64,000 bases of DNA from Bacteroidota bacterium (GTDB lineage: Bacteria; Bacteroidota; Bacteroidia; Chitinophagales; Chitinophagaceae): the NCBI GenBank assembly GCA_018267725.1, contig JAFDXY010000009.1, forward strand, positions 455,000-518,999, given 5' to 3'. This document shows, piece after piece, positions 35,815-43,942 of this stretch (positions are counted from its first letter, which is position 1; the number at the start of each line of letters is the position of its first letter). A program made the position numbers and the translations under genes. The notes under the pieces were generated by a model. That model was not told the DNA's origin, did no database searches, and saw nothing but the letters and a program-made list of their open reading frames with translations.

Positions 35815-35835
35815 GTCAATATTCAATAATCAATT
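35815..35835. repeat. Short heptamer-like array
   Basis: Three 7-nt units share TCAAT (GTCAATA, TTCAATA, ATCAATT) and are followed by GAATAAA. With only three units in AT-rich DNA this could be chance. Confidence 0.35.
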
Positions 35836-35874
35836 GAATAAAGAACATAACTATTTTTAATTCTTCATTACCTT

Positions 35875-35882
35875 TATCTTTG
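35875..35882 (+). promoter_or_regulatory. Candidate promoter -7 element for korB
   Basis: TATCTTTG fits TAnnTTTG and lies 20 nt upstream of the ATG at 35903. A TTTTT run stands about 20 nt further upstream in place of a clear -33 TTTG. Confidence 0.45.
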
Positions 35883-35902
35883 AATTGAATCATTTTAAGA
35901 TT

Positions 35903-36940
35903 ATGAGTACACAAACTAATGCCGCCGCTTTAACAGCTAAAGATTTTGCAACAGACCAGGAAGTACGTTGGTGCCCCGGTTGCGGAGATTATTCTATTCT
36001 TGCACAAGTACAAAAAGTAATGCCGGGTATTGGTGTTCCTAAAGAAAATATTGTAATTATTTCGGGCATTGGTTGCTCATCTCGTTTTCCTTATTACATG
36101 AATACTTATGGTATGCACAGCATTCATGGGCGTGCTACTGCAATTGCAAGTGGCTTAAAAGCTGCAAGACCCGAACTAAGTGTTTGGATTGTAAGTGGCG
36201 ATGGTGATAGTATGAGTATTGGTGGCAACCATACCATTCATTTGCTTCGCAGAAATTTTGATGTAAATATGTTGGTGTTTAATAACCAAATTTATGGTTT
36301 AACCAAAGGGCAATATTCTCCAACATCTGAAGAACACAAAATAACAAAATCAACTCCGTTTGGAAGTATTGATCATCCATTTAATCCGTTAGCATTAGCA
36401 ATGGGTGCAGATGCAAGTTTTATTGCACGTAGTATGGATAGAGACCCTAAACATTTACAAACTGTTCTTACAAGAGCACACCAACACAAAGGATCTTCTT
36501 TTGTTGAAATATATCAAAATTGCAATATATTTAATGATGGAGCTTTTGAAATTTTTACAGAAAAAGGAACCAAACAAGATACAGGTTTATACCTTGAACA
36601 AGGGCAGCCATTAGTATTTGGTGCTAACAAAAACAAAGGAATTAAGTTAGATGGATTAAACCCAGTTGTAGTTGAATTAGGAAATGGTATTAGTGCAGAT
36701 GATTTATGGATACATGATGAAAAAGATTTTTACAAAGCACAAATACTTATAAGAATGTTTGATAACCTCAATAAAAACGAAGGTTTTTACCCAAGGCCAT
36801 TTGGTGTTTTCTATCAAACAGAACGTGCTTGCTACGAAGATGTAATGGCAATGCAAATTGAAGAAATTATTGCTACCAAAGGCAAAGGAAATTTAGATAA
36901 ATTATTACGCGGTAAAGAAGTTTGGGAAATAGTTGCTTAA
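35903..36940 (+). CDS. korB: 2-oxoacid:ferredoxin oxidoreductase, beta subunit
   Basis: This protein of about 345 residues has the [4Fe-4S] and thiamine-diphosphate features of the KorB/PorB family: RWCPGCGDYSIL (about residue 22), GIGCSSRFPYYM and the TPP-binding VSGDGDSMSIGGNHTIH, with YGLTKGQYSPTS. It should oxidise 2-oxoglutarate, pyruvate or a related acid, passing electrons to ferredoxin. The start was moved from an upstream TTG to the ATG, which follows a promoter-like TATCTTTG. The alpha/gamma (KorA) subunit is not adjacent, which is unusual because the pair is normally cotranscribed. Confidence 0.9.
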   Translation: MSTQTNAAALTAKDFATDQEVRWCPGCGDYSILAQVQKVMPGIGVPKENIVIISGIGCSSRFPYYMNTYGMHSIHGRATAIASGLKAARPELSVWIVSGDGDSMSIGGNHTIHLLRRNFDVNMLVFNNQIYGLTKGQYSPTSEEHKITKSTPFGSIDHPFNPLALAMGADASFIARSMDRDPKHLQTVLTRAHQHKGSSFVEIYQNCNIFNDGAFEIFTEKGTKQDTGLYLEQGQPLVFGANKNKGIKLDGLNPVVVELGNGISADDLWIHDEKDFYKAQILIRMFDNLNKNEGFYPRPFGVFYQTERACYEDVMAMQIEEIIATKGKGNLDKLLRGKEVWEIVA

Positions 36941-36944
36941 TTAT

Positions 36945-37775
36945 TTAAAACGTAACATACAAACCAAATTCGGCATAAAAACTATTTTCTAATTTTTCGG
37001 TTCTAAAAATATTACCGCCGGGTGTTGTAACTTGTATAGGGCTTTGTGGAATAGCATAAGTTGGCGTAATGTATAAACCCCAACCCTTACCATCATAAGT
37101 TATGGGTAACGATAATTCGTAATCTAACAACAAAACTCCATCTGCATTTTTAAATTGTACTAATTGGGGCAAAACTCTTCTTCTTTTTTTATCTATATTT
37201 TGAAAGTATTGTTTGTAATAATTTAATGTACCAATATTAGCTGTTATAGTTGGTGCAATAGCCCATGCGTTATTTTCATCTCCAAAATTAAAAGTGTGAT
37301 AAACCGATGGAGTAAAAAGAAAATCGCTTTTATCGGAAAATAAAACACTTGCATCTCCACTAACAGAAATAATATTATTTTCATAACTAATACTTCCTCC
37401 TAAAGTTCCTTTTGAATCTCCACGCACCGAAGTACTGTTTGCATTATAAAAATATTTGCTTGCATAAATACTTCCATTAACTTGATTAGCAATTTTAAAA
37501 TCGTAGTCTGCATCAATAGAAACTAAATCTACACGTTGAGCGTTTGCACTGTTTAAATAATAAATAGAAGTACCAATATTAAAACCACTTTTATCGTAAT
37601 AAGTAATTGATGGTATAATATAAGGAAGTATTGTAGAATCTTTTCTTCCGTTATAAACAGAATTAGTTAAATAACTACCTGATAATTTAAAATACGATTT
37701 ATCTTGACCAAACAAACCAACACATACAAATAATGAACTCGATAAAAATATACTGCAAATAGTTTTACGTTGCAT
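36945..37775 (-). CDS. Exported beta-rich protein of unknown function
   Basis: This 276-residue protein has a signal peptide (MQRKTICSIFLSSSLFVCVGLFGQ) and a repeat-rich beta-strand pattern with alternating Tyr, Ser and Gly (FKLSGSYLTNSVYNGRKDS, SVSGDASVLFSDKSDFLFT, ending FYAEFGLYVTF). The terminal Phe is typical of outer-membrane barrels inserted by BamA. I do not recognise a family. It converges with korB with 4 nt between stops. Confidence 0.75.
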   Translation of the reverse strand: MQRKTICSIFLSSSLFVCVGLFGQDKSYFKLSGSYLTNSVYNGRKDSTILPYIIPSITYYDKSGFNIGTSIYYLNSANAQRVDLVSIDADYDFKIANQVNGSIYASKYFYNANSTSVRGDSKGTLGGSISYENNIISVSGDASVLFSDKSDFLFTPSVYHTFNFGDENNAWAIAPTITANIGTLNYYKQYFQNIDKKRRRVLPQLVQFKNADGVLLLDYELSLPITYDGKGWGLYITPTYAIPQSPIQVTTPGGNIFRTEKLENSFYAEFGLYVTF

Positions 37776-37874
37776 TGTTACATTTTAGTTTTACTAAGAC
37801 TAAAAAAAAATATTTTAGTTTAAAGAAACCAAATGTTACACATAAGTATATACACAATCATTCATAAACAATAA

Positions 37875-37918
37875 GTTGTTCCAAGTAAATAAAATAATTA
37901 TTACTTACTCAGAACAAC
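37875..37918 (-). terminator. Hairpin, probable terminator of osmC
   Basis: On the minus strand GTTGTTC pairs with GAACAAC and an inner AAGTAAT pairs with ATTTACTT, making a long interrupted stem just after the osmC stop. The T tract that follows is poor, so termination is probable rather than certain. Confidence 0.5.
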
Positions 37919-37925
37919 AAAAAAA

Positions 37926-38336
37926 TTATAATAAAATTGCTTCAGAAGAAATAGCAGTGTTTAATAATTTGCTTATAGGGCAATTAGCTTCTGCATCTTT
38001 TACTGCTGTATTAAATTGATCTTTATTTATGTTCTCAATTTTTCCTTCAACAATTAAATGTGATTTTGTAATTGAGCCATCTTTAAATTCTAATTCGCAT
38101 TTAACATGTAATGCTTCGGGTGTAAAGCCTGCTGCACCTAATACAAAACTTAATTTCATGGCAAAACATCCTGCATGAGCTGCAGCTACTAATTCTTCAG
38201 GATTAGTGCCTATGCCATTTTCAAAACGAGAAACAAATGAATATTGTGTATTACTTAACACACCGCTTTGTGTGCTTACAATTCCTTTACCTTCTTTGCC
38301 AGAACCGTTCCATACGGCAGTTGCTGTGCGTATCAT
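37926..38336 (-). CDS. OsmC-family peroxiredoxin
   Basis: This 136-residue OsmC-type hydroperoxide reductase has the two family Cys residues: AAHAGCFAMKLSF (about residue 56) and EANCPISKLLN (about 120). Family members dimerise and reduce organic hydroperoxides with dihydrolipoyl cofactors. There is no signal peptide, so it is cytoplasmic. It is a single-gene unit on the minus strand with a hairpin following its stop. Confidence 0.93.
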   Translation of the reverse strand: MIRTATAVWNGSGKEGKGIVSTQSGVLSNTQYSFVSRFENGIGTNPEELVAAAHAGCFAMKLSFVLGAAGFTPEALHVKCELEFKDGSITKSHLIVEGKIENINKDQFNTAVKDAEANCPISKLLNTAISSEAILL

Positions 38337-38503
38337 ACTGATTAGTTTTAATGGTGATATAAAAATTAAAAATAACGAACCCTATAAAATTAAATTTACT
38401 TTACACGAAATTTATTTTTCAACTCAACTCATTAAAAAATATAGTTTTATAATTAACACTATCATACACAATTATCTTTACTTTAATTTAAAGATTAACT
38501 ATA

Positions 38504-39133
38504 ATGAATATTTGGCAAGACCTTACTAACGGATTACAAAACACAACATGGTACGAATATATTGCTGTGTTTGCAGGAATTGGAAGTGTTTGGTTAAGTA
38601 AAAAAGAAAATATTTGGGTGTACCCGATTGGATTAATAAATACAATTATTTATATCATCATAAGTTTTAAATACCATTTATTGGGCGAAGCAAGTGTAAA
38701 TTTTTATTACACAATAATGAGTATTTACGGTTGGTGGTTATGGACAAGGAAAGATAGAGTAAGCCACACAACTATTTTACATATTACTTATAGCAATAAA
38801 AAAGAATGGATACAGCAACTACTTTTTTTTACATCATTTTATATTGCTATTTATTTTGCTTTAACTGCTGCCAAAAAAAGTTTTGCAGAAGGTGCAATAC
38901 CTTGGGCAGATGCGTTTGCAAGCTCTACAGCATACACAGGCATGTGGTTAATGGCTAAGAAAAAAGTAGAAAGTTGGTGGTGGTGGATAGCAACCAATAT
39001 AGCATCTGTACCATTATATTTTGTAAAAACATTAGTGTTTACAAGCCTTCAATATGTAGTTATTTTAATTATTGCCATATTTGGTTTATTATCTTGGATG
39101 AAAAAAGCAAACGAACATTTAAACAAACAATAA
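38504..39133 (+). CDS. pnuC: Nicotinamide riboside transporter PnuC
   Basis: This 209-residue membrane protein has seven predicted hydrophobic segments and the Trp-rich family pattern (SIYGWWLWTRK, ESWWWWIATNIASVPLYF). PnuC imports nicotinamide riboside by facilitated diffusion, trapped by phosphorylation inside. That fits the kinase-type nadR homologue two genes downstream in the same cluster. The tag gene starts 2 nt after its stop, and the three genes are probably one operon. Confidence 0.93.
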   Translation: MNIWQDLTNGLQNTTWYEYIAVFAGIGSVWLSKKENIWVYPIGLINTIIYIIISFKYHLLGEASVNFYYTIMSIYGWWLWTRKDRVSHTTILHITYSNKKEWIQQLLFFTSFYIAIYFALTAAKKSFAEGAIPWADAFASSTAYTGMWLMAKKKVESWWWWIATNIASVPLYFVKTLVFTSLQYVVILIIAIFGLLSWMKKANEHLNKQ

Positions 39134-39134
39134 C

Positions 39135-39683
39135 ATGTCATACTGCAACTATATTAAAACAATAACCGATAAAAATAATCTTAACAAAATTTATCACGAT
39201 GAGTATTATGGTTTTCCGATAGAAGATGATAATGAATTATTTGGAAGATTAATTTTAGAAATAAACCAAGCAGGTTTAAGTTGGACAACTATTTTAAACA
39301 AACAAGAAAATTTTCGTAAAGCTTATCATCATTTCAGCATAAAAAAAATTTCTTTGTATAAAGAAAAAGATATAACCCGTTTATTAAACGATGCAGGCAT
39401 TATTCGCAACAAACTAAAAATAAATGCAGCTATAGAAAATGCAAAAACTGTTTTATTACTTCAAAAAGAATTTGGTTCATTTAAAAATTGGTTGCAACAT
39501 CATCATCCTAAAACAAAAGAAGAATGGGTAAAAATATTTAAGCAACATTTTAAATTTACTGGTGGAGAAATTGTAAACGAATTTTTAATGAGCATTGGTT
39601 TTTTACATGGAGCACATACCGAAGATTGCATTATTTATAAAAAAGTATTGAAACATAAACCCGAATGGAGCAAAAAGAAATAA
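39135..39683 (+). CDS. tag: DNA-3-methyladenine glycosylase I
   Basis: This 182-residue glycosylase removes 3-methyladenine from DNA. It shows YHDEYYGFPIEDDNELFGRLILEINQAGLSW at about residues 20-50, with the catalytic Glu and the base-pocket aromatic residues. The zinc ligands also appear: Cys4 and His21 near the N-terminus and HTEDC at about residue 158. The usual Trp of the N-terminal RCxW motif is replaced (SYCNYI). It is unexpected between two NAD-salvage genes. Its 3' end overlaps the next gene by 19 nt, indicating tight coupling. Confidence 0.9.
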   Translation: MSYCNYIKTITDKNNLNKIYHDEYYGFPIEDDNELFGRLILEINQAGLSWTTILNKQENFRKAYHHFSIKKISLYKEKDITRLLNDAGIIRNKLKINAAIENAKTVLLLQKEFGSFKNWLQHHHPKTKEEWVKIFKQHFKFTGGEIVNEFLMSIGFLHGAHTEDCIIYKKVLKHKPEWSKKK

Positions 39684-40252
39684 AAAAAATTGTTGTTATT
39701 GGCCCTGAAAGCACAGGCAAAAGTACCTTATGTACTTTGTTGGCACAACACTATAAAACACAATGCTGTCCTGAGTTTGCAAGAGAATACTTATTGCAGC
39801 ATGGAACAAATTATTCTTTTGAAGATTTATTAACCATAGCAAAAGGGCAATTAGAATTAGAAGAGAAGTATATTGAAAACGTAAATCGTGAATCGTTAAT
39901 TGTGAATAATGTAAACTCACCACTCACCACTCACCATTCACCATTACTCTTCATTGACACCGATATGTATGTAATGAAAGTTTGGTGCGAGTATGTGTTT
40001 GGTAAATGCCATCAATTTATTTTAGATGAAATTGTAAAAAGAAAATACCATTTGTATTTGCTTTGCAATATTGATTTGCCTTGGGTTAAAGATGAATTAA
40101 GAGAATACCCAAACGAGCAACCACGCAAAGAATTATACAAAATTTATAAAGACATACTCATCAATCAAAACACACCATGGGTTGATATAAGTGGTAATTA
40201 TGAAGAAAGATTACAAAAAGCAATAGAAACAATAAATAATATTATTTTATAA
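39665..40252 (+). CDS. NadR-like ribosylnicotinamide kinase / P-loop ATPase
   Basis: This 195-residue protein resembles the C-terminal kinase domain of NadR, which phosphorylates nicotinamide riboside. It has the Walker A motif GPESTGKSTLC (residues 13-23), CPEFAREYLLQHG (about 35), LFIDTDMYVMKVW with the Walker B-like Asp (about residue 98) and ELREYPNEQPRKEL. There is no nucleotidyltransferase or DNA-binding domain. With pnuC it forms a nicotinamide riboside uptake and trapping pair. About 23 residues (roughly 73-95, ENVNRESLIVNN... to THHSP) are encoded by ten heptanucleotide units and look like an in-frame insertion. The start overlaps tag. Confidence 0.88.
   Translation: MEQKEIKKIVVIGPESTGKSTLCTLLAQHYKTQCCPEFAREYLLQHGTNYSFEDLLTIAKGQLELEEKYIENVNRESLIVNNVNSPLTTHHSPLLFIDTDMYVMKVWCEYVFGKCHQFILDEIVKRKYHLYLLCNIDLPWVKDELREYPNEQPRKELYKIYKDILINQNTPWVDISGNYEERLQKAIETINNIIL
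39881..39949. repeat. Inverted heptamer arrays fused head to head inside the nadR-like gene
   Basis: Ten 7-nt units run in perfect phase. The left half is GTAAATC, GTGAATC, GTTAATT, GTGAATA; the junction is ATGTAAA; the right half is CTCACCA three times, TTCACCA, TTACTC. The left unit GTGAAT and the right unit ATTCAC are reverse complements, so this looks like the two flanks of an element with nothing between them. Confidence 0.85.
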
Positions 40253-40979
40253 TATTTAAAACATCTTCATCATCTTCAATATTATGCATTTCACGCAGTA
40301 TTTGCGGATACCTCCAAGCAACTCTGGTACTTGCAGGCACAACAGAAAATTTTTTAGGATTAGGTAAACAAGCAATAATTTTTGCAGCTTCTTCTCTACT
40401 TAAATCTTTTGCATGTTTATGAAAATATTGTTGTGCTGCTGCTTCAATACCAAAAATTCCGGGACCCATTTCAATAGTATTCAAATACACTTCTAAAATT
40501 CTTTTTTTACCCCAAACCAATTCTATTAAACCTGTAAAATAAAATTCAGGAAGTTTACGAATGTACTTGGTAACACCACTTCCTTGCCATAAAAAAACAT
40601 TCTTAGCCGTTTGCTGAGAAATAGTACTTGCAGCACCACCCAAAGGAATTTTTGTTTTTCTATTTTTCTTTTTCTTCGGCGGGTTTAAACTTTTTTTAAT
40701 CGCATCCCAATCAAATCCATTATGATCCGGAAAACTTTGGTCTTCACTTGCAATGGCCGCCAGCTTTACGTTGTACGATATTTCATTCCAACCAACATAA
40801 TCTCTTTTTAAACCATAAGTAAACGAATTTGCAATTTGCGTAACAGTTATTGGCGGCATTAACCAACGGCAAATAATGGTATATATTAATGATGTTGCAA
40901 AACAAATTATAAAAGCTCTTTTAATAAACTTCCATAATTTCTTCAGGAAACTTTTTTTATTGTTTTGTTTTTGGTTCAT
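40242..40979 (-). CDS. mtgA: Monofunctional biosynthetic peptidoglycan transglycosylase
   Basis: This 245-residue GT51 glycosyltransferase polymerises lipid II into glycan strands. One N-terminal transmembrane helix (about residues 17-36) is followed by the catalytic Glu motif EDQSFPDHNGFDWDAI (about 83), then GGAASTISQQTAKNVFLW, the second Glu region KRILEVYLNTIEMGPGIFGIEAAAQ, and LPNPKKFS. There is no transpeptidase domain, so it is MtgA and not a class A PBP. Its stop overlaps the convergent nadR-like gene by 11 nt. Confidence 0.95.
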   Translation of the reverse strand: MNQKQNNKKSFLKKLWKFIKRAFIICFATSLIYTIICRWLMPPITVTQIANSFTYGLKRDYVGWNEISYNVKLAAIASEDQSFPDHNGFDWDAIKKSLNPPKKKKNRKTKIPLGGAASTISQQTAKNVFLWQGSGVTKYIRKLPEFYFTGLIELVWGKKRILEVYLNTIEMGPGIFGIEAAAQQYFHKHAKDLSREEAAKIIACLPNPKKFSVVPASTRVAWRYPQILREMHNIEDDEDVLNIIK

Positions 40980-41059
40980 TATTTTTTTTTGTTACAAGCA
41001 TTTGTGTCTTATGGCATCGCTGGTTGCCACGCTCGGTTCAAAGTTCTGCTTTCATGGCA

Positions 41060-41614
41060 TCATTCACCCATTTTAATATTTTTTAATATGTACTTCTTCC
41101 CTAAAATTACTTTTGAAGGATGATTCCATTGTAAAATTTTTCCAAATAAAAATACGCCTGCTGCAATACTAATGTTGGTAATATTTTGTGTTGTAAAAAA
41201 ACTCTGATTTTGAATTAAACAATTAGCAGTATTTAAAACTATGTATCCTGCACCTGCTACCTGAAAAATTGCACCACTTGTTATAACGCCTAATTGCTGG
41301 TTTTTTAAAGGCAATGCATAAATTTGATTAATCTTATATTCCAGCAAACCCAATGCAACAGTATCTCTTACAGGCAAACCCCAAGCATTGCCCACTATTC
41401 TTGCTATTTTTTGATTTATAAAAATAGAATCGTTTCGTATTGCTTTTATTTCGCCTTCAATCCATTGTAAATTATCTAATTGAAAGGTTATGTATTTATT
41501 AGGAAAAAACGTTTCAATAGTTACTCCTTTCTTTTGTAAAACCATCCATTCTTTTGTTTGAGAAAATGTTGTAAGAAAAAATAAAATAAAAATTAAAGTA
41601 AGCAATTGTTTCAT
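41060..41614 (-). CDS. Exported protein of unknown function
   Basis: This 184-residue protein has a signal peptide (MKQLLTLIFILFFLTTFSQT). A beta-rich first part follows (VTIETFFPNKYITFQLDNLQWIEGEIKAI, like an Sm- or SH3-type strand pair), then a hydrophobic pair (about residues 115-160) that may be two membrane helices, then a basic tail. The pattern of a surface-exposed beta domain ahead of helical segments does not match a family I know. It is isolated between mtgA and a LysE-type gene. Confidence 0.65.
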   Translation of the reverse strand: MKQLLTLIFILFFLTTFSQTKEWMVLQKKGVTIETFFPNKYITFQLDNLQWIEGEIKAIRNDSIFINQKIARIVGNAWGLPVRDTVALGLLEYKINQIYALPLKNQQLGVITSGAIFQVAGAGYIVLNTANCLIQNQSFFTTQNITNISIAAGVFLFGKILQWNHPSKVILGKKYILKNIKMGE

Positions 41615-41669
41615 TAACGAAAATTAATATCAAATTTTCATTAAACAGAAATTTAAAAGTTAAAACTTA

Positions 41670-42326
41670 TTAGTGTAGTTTATTGCCAAACTCTAAAACG
41701 CCATAAAGCAATGCAATACCAAAACCTATTAAAACCATACCCAGCAACTGATCTATGCGATGCATATTTTTAGGTGTAAGTTTAGATCTAATTTTTCCTG
41801 CCAATAAAACTTTGGCAATATCTGTTAATAAAACAACAGCTAAACAAGTACCAAATACAAGAAAACGATATTGAACAGGATGTGCAGTTGCTGCAGCATC
41901 TGCTAAAATTGCGGCACTCCATGCAAACCAAAATAATAAGGCACCGGGGTTTAAAATATTCATTAAATAACCTGAAAAAAATATTCCTAAAAGTTGGTGG
42001 TTTTTAAATGATGTAGGTTTTAAATGATCATCTCCTACTGAAGTTGGTTTTTTAAAAAACAGAGAATATACACCAAGTATCATTAAAAAAATACTTCCGC
42101 CTATGGCAATTGTTTTTTCATGTTTTAAAAGTGTTGCAAACAATGTTGCAAATGAATTGCATATTAAAACCATTGTAATATCGCTGGCAGAAATGCCTGC
42201 AACAAAAATGTATCCTGCTTTGTGCCCTTTATTAATGCTTTGTTTTATTATAGAAAAAATAATTGGCCCCACTGATACTGAAAGCAATAAACCAAGTGCC
42301 AATCCTTTTATCAAAGCTGCAAGCAT
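41670..42326 (-). CDS. LysE-family amino acid exporter
   Basis: This 218-residue inner-membrane protein has six predicted helices and the LysE/RhtB N-terminal signature (LGLLLSVSVGPIIFSIIKQSINKGHKAGYIF). A cytoplasmic loop at about residues 92-110 carries a repeated KPTS pair (KKPTSVGDDHLKPTSFKN) encoded by an imperfect direct repeat. Family members export amino acids or derivatives. It lies 21 nt downstream of the GH3 gene, so the two may share a transcript. The substrate cannot be inferred from sequence. Confidence 0.88.
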   Translation of the reverse strand: MLAALIKGLALGLLLSVSVGPIIFSIIKQSINKGHKAGYIFVAGISASDITMVLICNSFATLFATLLKHEKTIAIGGSIFLMILGVYSLFFKKPTSVGDDHLKPTSFKNHQLLGIFFSGYLMNILNPGALLFWFAWSAAILADAAATAHPVQYRFLVFGTCLAVVLLTDIAKVLLAGKIRSKLTPKNMHRIDQLLGMVLIGFGIALLYGVLEFGNKLH

Positions 42327-42347
42327 GCAATTATTTTTAATATATTT

Positions 42348-43877
42348 TTATACTAACTCTTTTTTTAAAAAATGTTGCCACTCTTGCAACATTTTACCTT
42401 TTAATACTCGCGGAAATTTATGTTGGCCACCAACTTTACCTTTTAGTTTCATAAAATCCATAAATTGTTGTGGCGTTAATACTTCTACAAAAATTTCTTT
42501 TAATGCACTTTTTCTTTCAACAGCATAATCATCATTCAACTGTTTTAATTTTTCGTCAATAATATTTTTTAATGCCTCTGCATTTACATTGTTATTGTTG
42601 CATGCAATGTACCATTGGTGTGCAAAGAAATTATTGTAAGGTATTCCTGCAACAGTAAATTCGGGTATAGAAATATTTAATTCTTCACTTGCCAATTGTA
42701 TGGCTTTGTTCATATTATCTACACTTAAATGTTCTCCTACCAAACTTAAAAAATGTTTGGTTCTTCCTGTTATAATTATTTCACCACGTTCTTTATTTAT
42801 AAACCTTATGGTATCTCCAATTAAATAACGCCACGCTCCGGCAGTAGTGCTTATTAGCAAAGCATAATCTTTATTTTCTTCTACTTCATGCACCATTAAA
42901 GCATTTGCGTTTGATAATAAATTTCCATCATTATCAAAATTATTATCATCAAAAGAAACAAATTCCATAAAAATATGTTCGTTCAAAACCAACTTCATTC
43001 CTTTTGCATATTGCTTATCTTGATAGGCAATAAAACCTTCGCTTGCTAAATATGTTTCAATGTAGGTAATGGGTTTGCCTAATAGTTTTTCAAATCCTTT
43101 TTTATAGGGCTCAAAACTTACACCGCCATGCACAAAAAAATCTAAGTTGGGCCACATTTCGTGTATGTTATTGAGTTGGTATTTTTCAATAATCATTTCC
43201 ATACACATTTGTACCCAAGCAGGTACACCAACCACAAAACCAATATCCCATTGTGGTGCTTTTTCAACAATGTCTTTTAATTTTTTATTCCAATCTTTTT
43301 CTTTAGCAATTTTTTTTCCGGGTTTGTAAAATGGCTGAAACCATATTGGTGCTTTTTTAGCAGTAATGCCACTTAAATCTCCGGCAAAATATCCGGTGCC
43401 TTTTTGTAATTGTGTGCTGCCGCCTAATGCAAGCCATCCTTTGCTTACAGAGGTTAAAGGAACATTTTCATAAGAACGTAATGATAGTAATTGTTTTATC
43501 ATTACAATTTTATTTCCTTTTAATAAATCATTAGTTATTGGAATGTATTTGCTTGCAGCTTCAGATGTGCCCGATGATAATGCGTAGTATTTTATTTTAC
43601 CGGGCCAACAAACATCGGGTATGCCGTTTAATGTGCGTTGCCACCATTGGTTGTATATAGTATCGTAATTATATGTTGGTACTAATTCTTGAAATTTTTT
43701 GCCAACATGTTTGCTTAATAAAATTTCATCGAACCGATATTGCTGACCAAATTCTGTAAACTGTGCTTTGCGTAATAATTTTTTTAAAACTTTTAGTTGT
43801 TGCCTGCGAATGTTATTTTCTGGCAAGCCTAAAGCTTTAGTAATTGTTTTAGGTAGTTTTATTTCAATTAGGGCCAT
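42348..43877 (-). CDS. GH3 auxin-responsive-promoter family protein (acyl-adenylate amido synthetase fold)
   Basis: This 509-residue member of the plant GH3/JAR1 superfamily activates an acid with ATP and joins it to an amino acid. Motif I (YALSSGTSEAASKYIPIT, about residue 95) binds phosphate, TYLASEGFIAY lies mid-protein, and YLIGDTIRF with the family GDT appears near residue 330. Bacterial GH3 members are common in Bacteroidota but mostly uncharacterised. It is followed closely by a LysE-type exporter gene, which suggests, without proof, that the product or an amino acid is exported. Confidence 0.9.
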   Translation of the reverse strand: MALIEIKLPKTITKALGLPENNIRRQQLKVLKKLLRKAQFTEFGQQYRFDEILLSKHVGKKFQELVPTYNYDTIYNQWWQRTLNGIPDVCWPGKIKYYALSSGTSEAASKYIPITNDLLKGNKIVMIKQLLSLRSYENVPLTSVSKGWLALGGSTQLQKGTGYFAGDLSGITAKKAPIWFQPFYKPGKKIAKEKDWNKKLKDIVEKAPQWDIGFVVGVPAWVQMCMEMIIEKYQLNNIHEMWPNLDFFVHGGVSFEPYKKGFEKLLGKPITYIETYLASEGFIAYQDKQYAKGMKLVLNEHIFMEFVSFDDNNFDNDGNLLSNANALMVHEVEENKDYALLISTTAGAWRYLIGDTIRFINKERGEIIITGRTKHFLSLVGEHLSVDNMNKAIQLASEELNISIPEFTVAGIPYNNFFAHQWYIACNNNNVNAEALKNIIDEKLKQLNDDYAVERKSALKEIFVEVLTPQQFMDFMKLKGKVGGQHKFPRVLKGKMLQEWQHFLKKELV

Positions 43878-43942
43878 TCGGTTGAATTGGTGTGTATTAC
43901 GAAGCTAATAATAATAGTGCAAAAATAGTGTATGCTAATAAC

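Noticed and set aside
42000..42060. Imperfect direct repeat in the LysE-type gene (KPTS twice)
   Set aside because: Not period 7 and seen once; probably a simple loop duplication.
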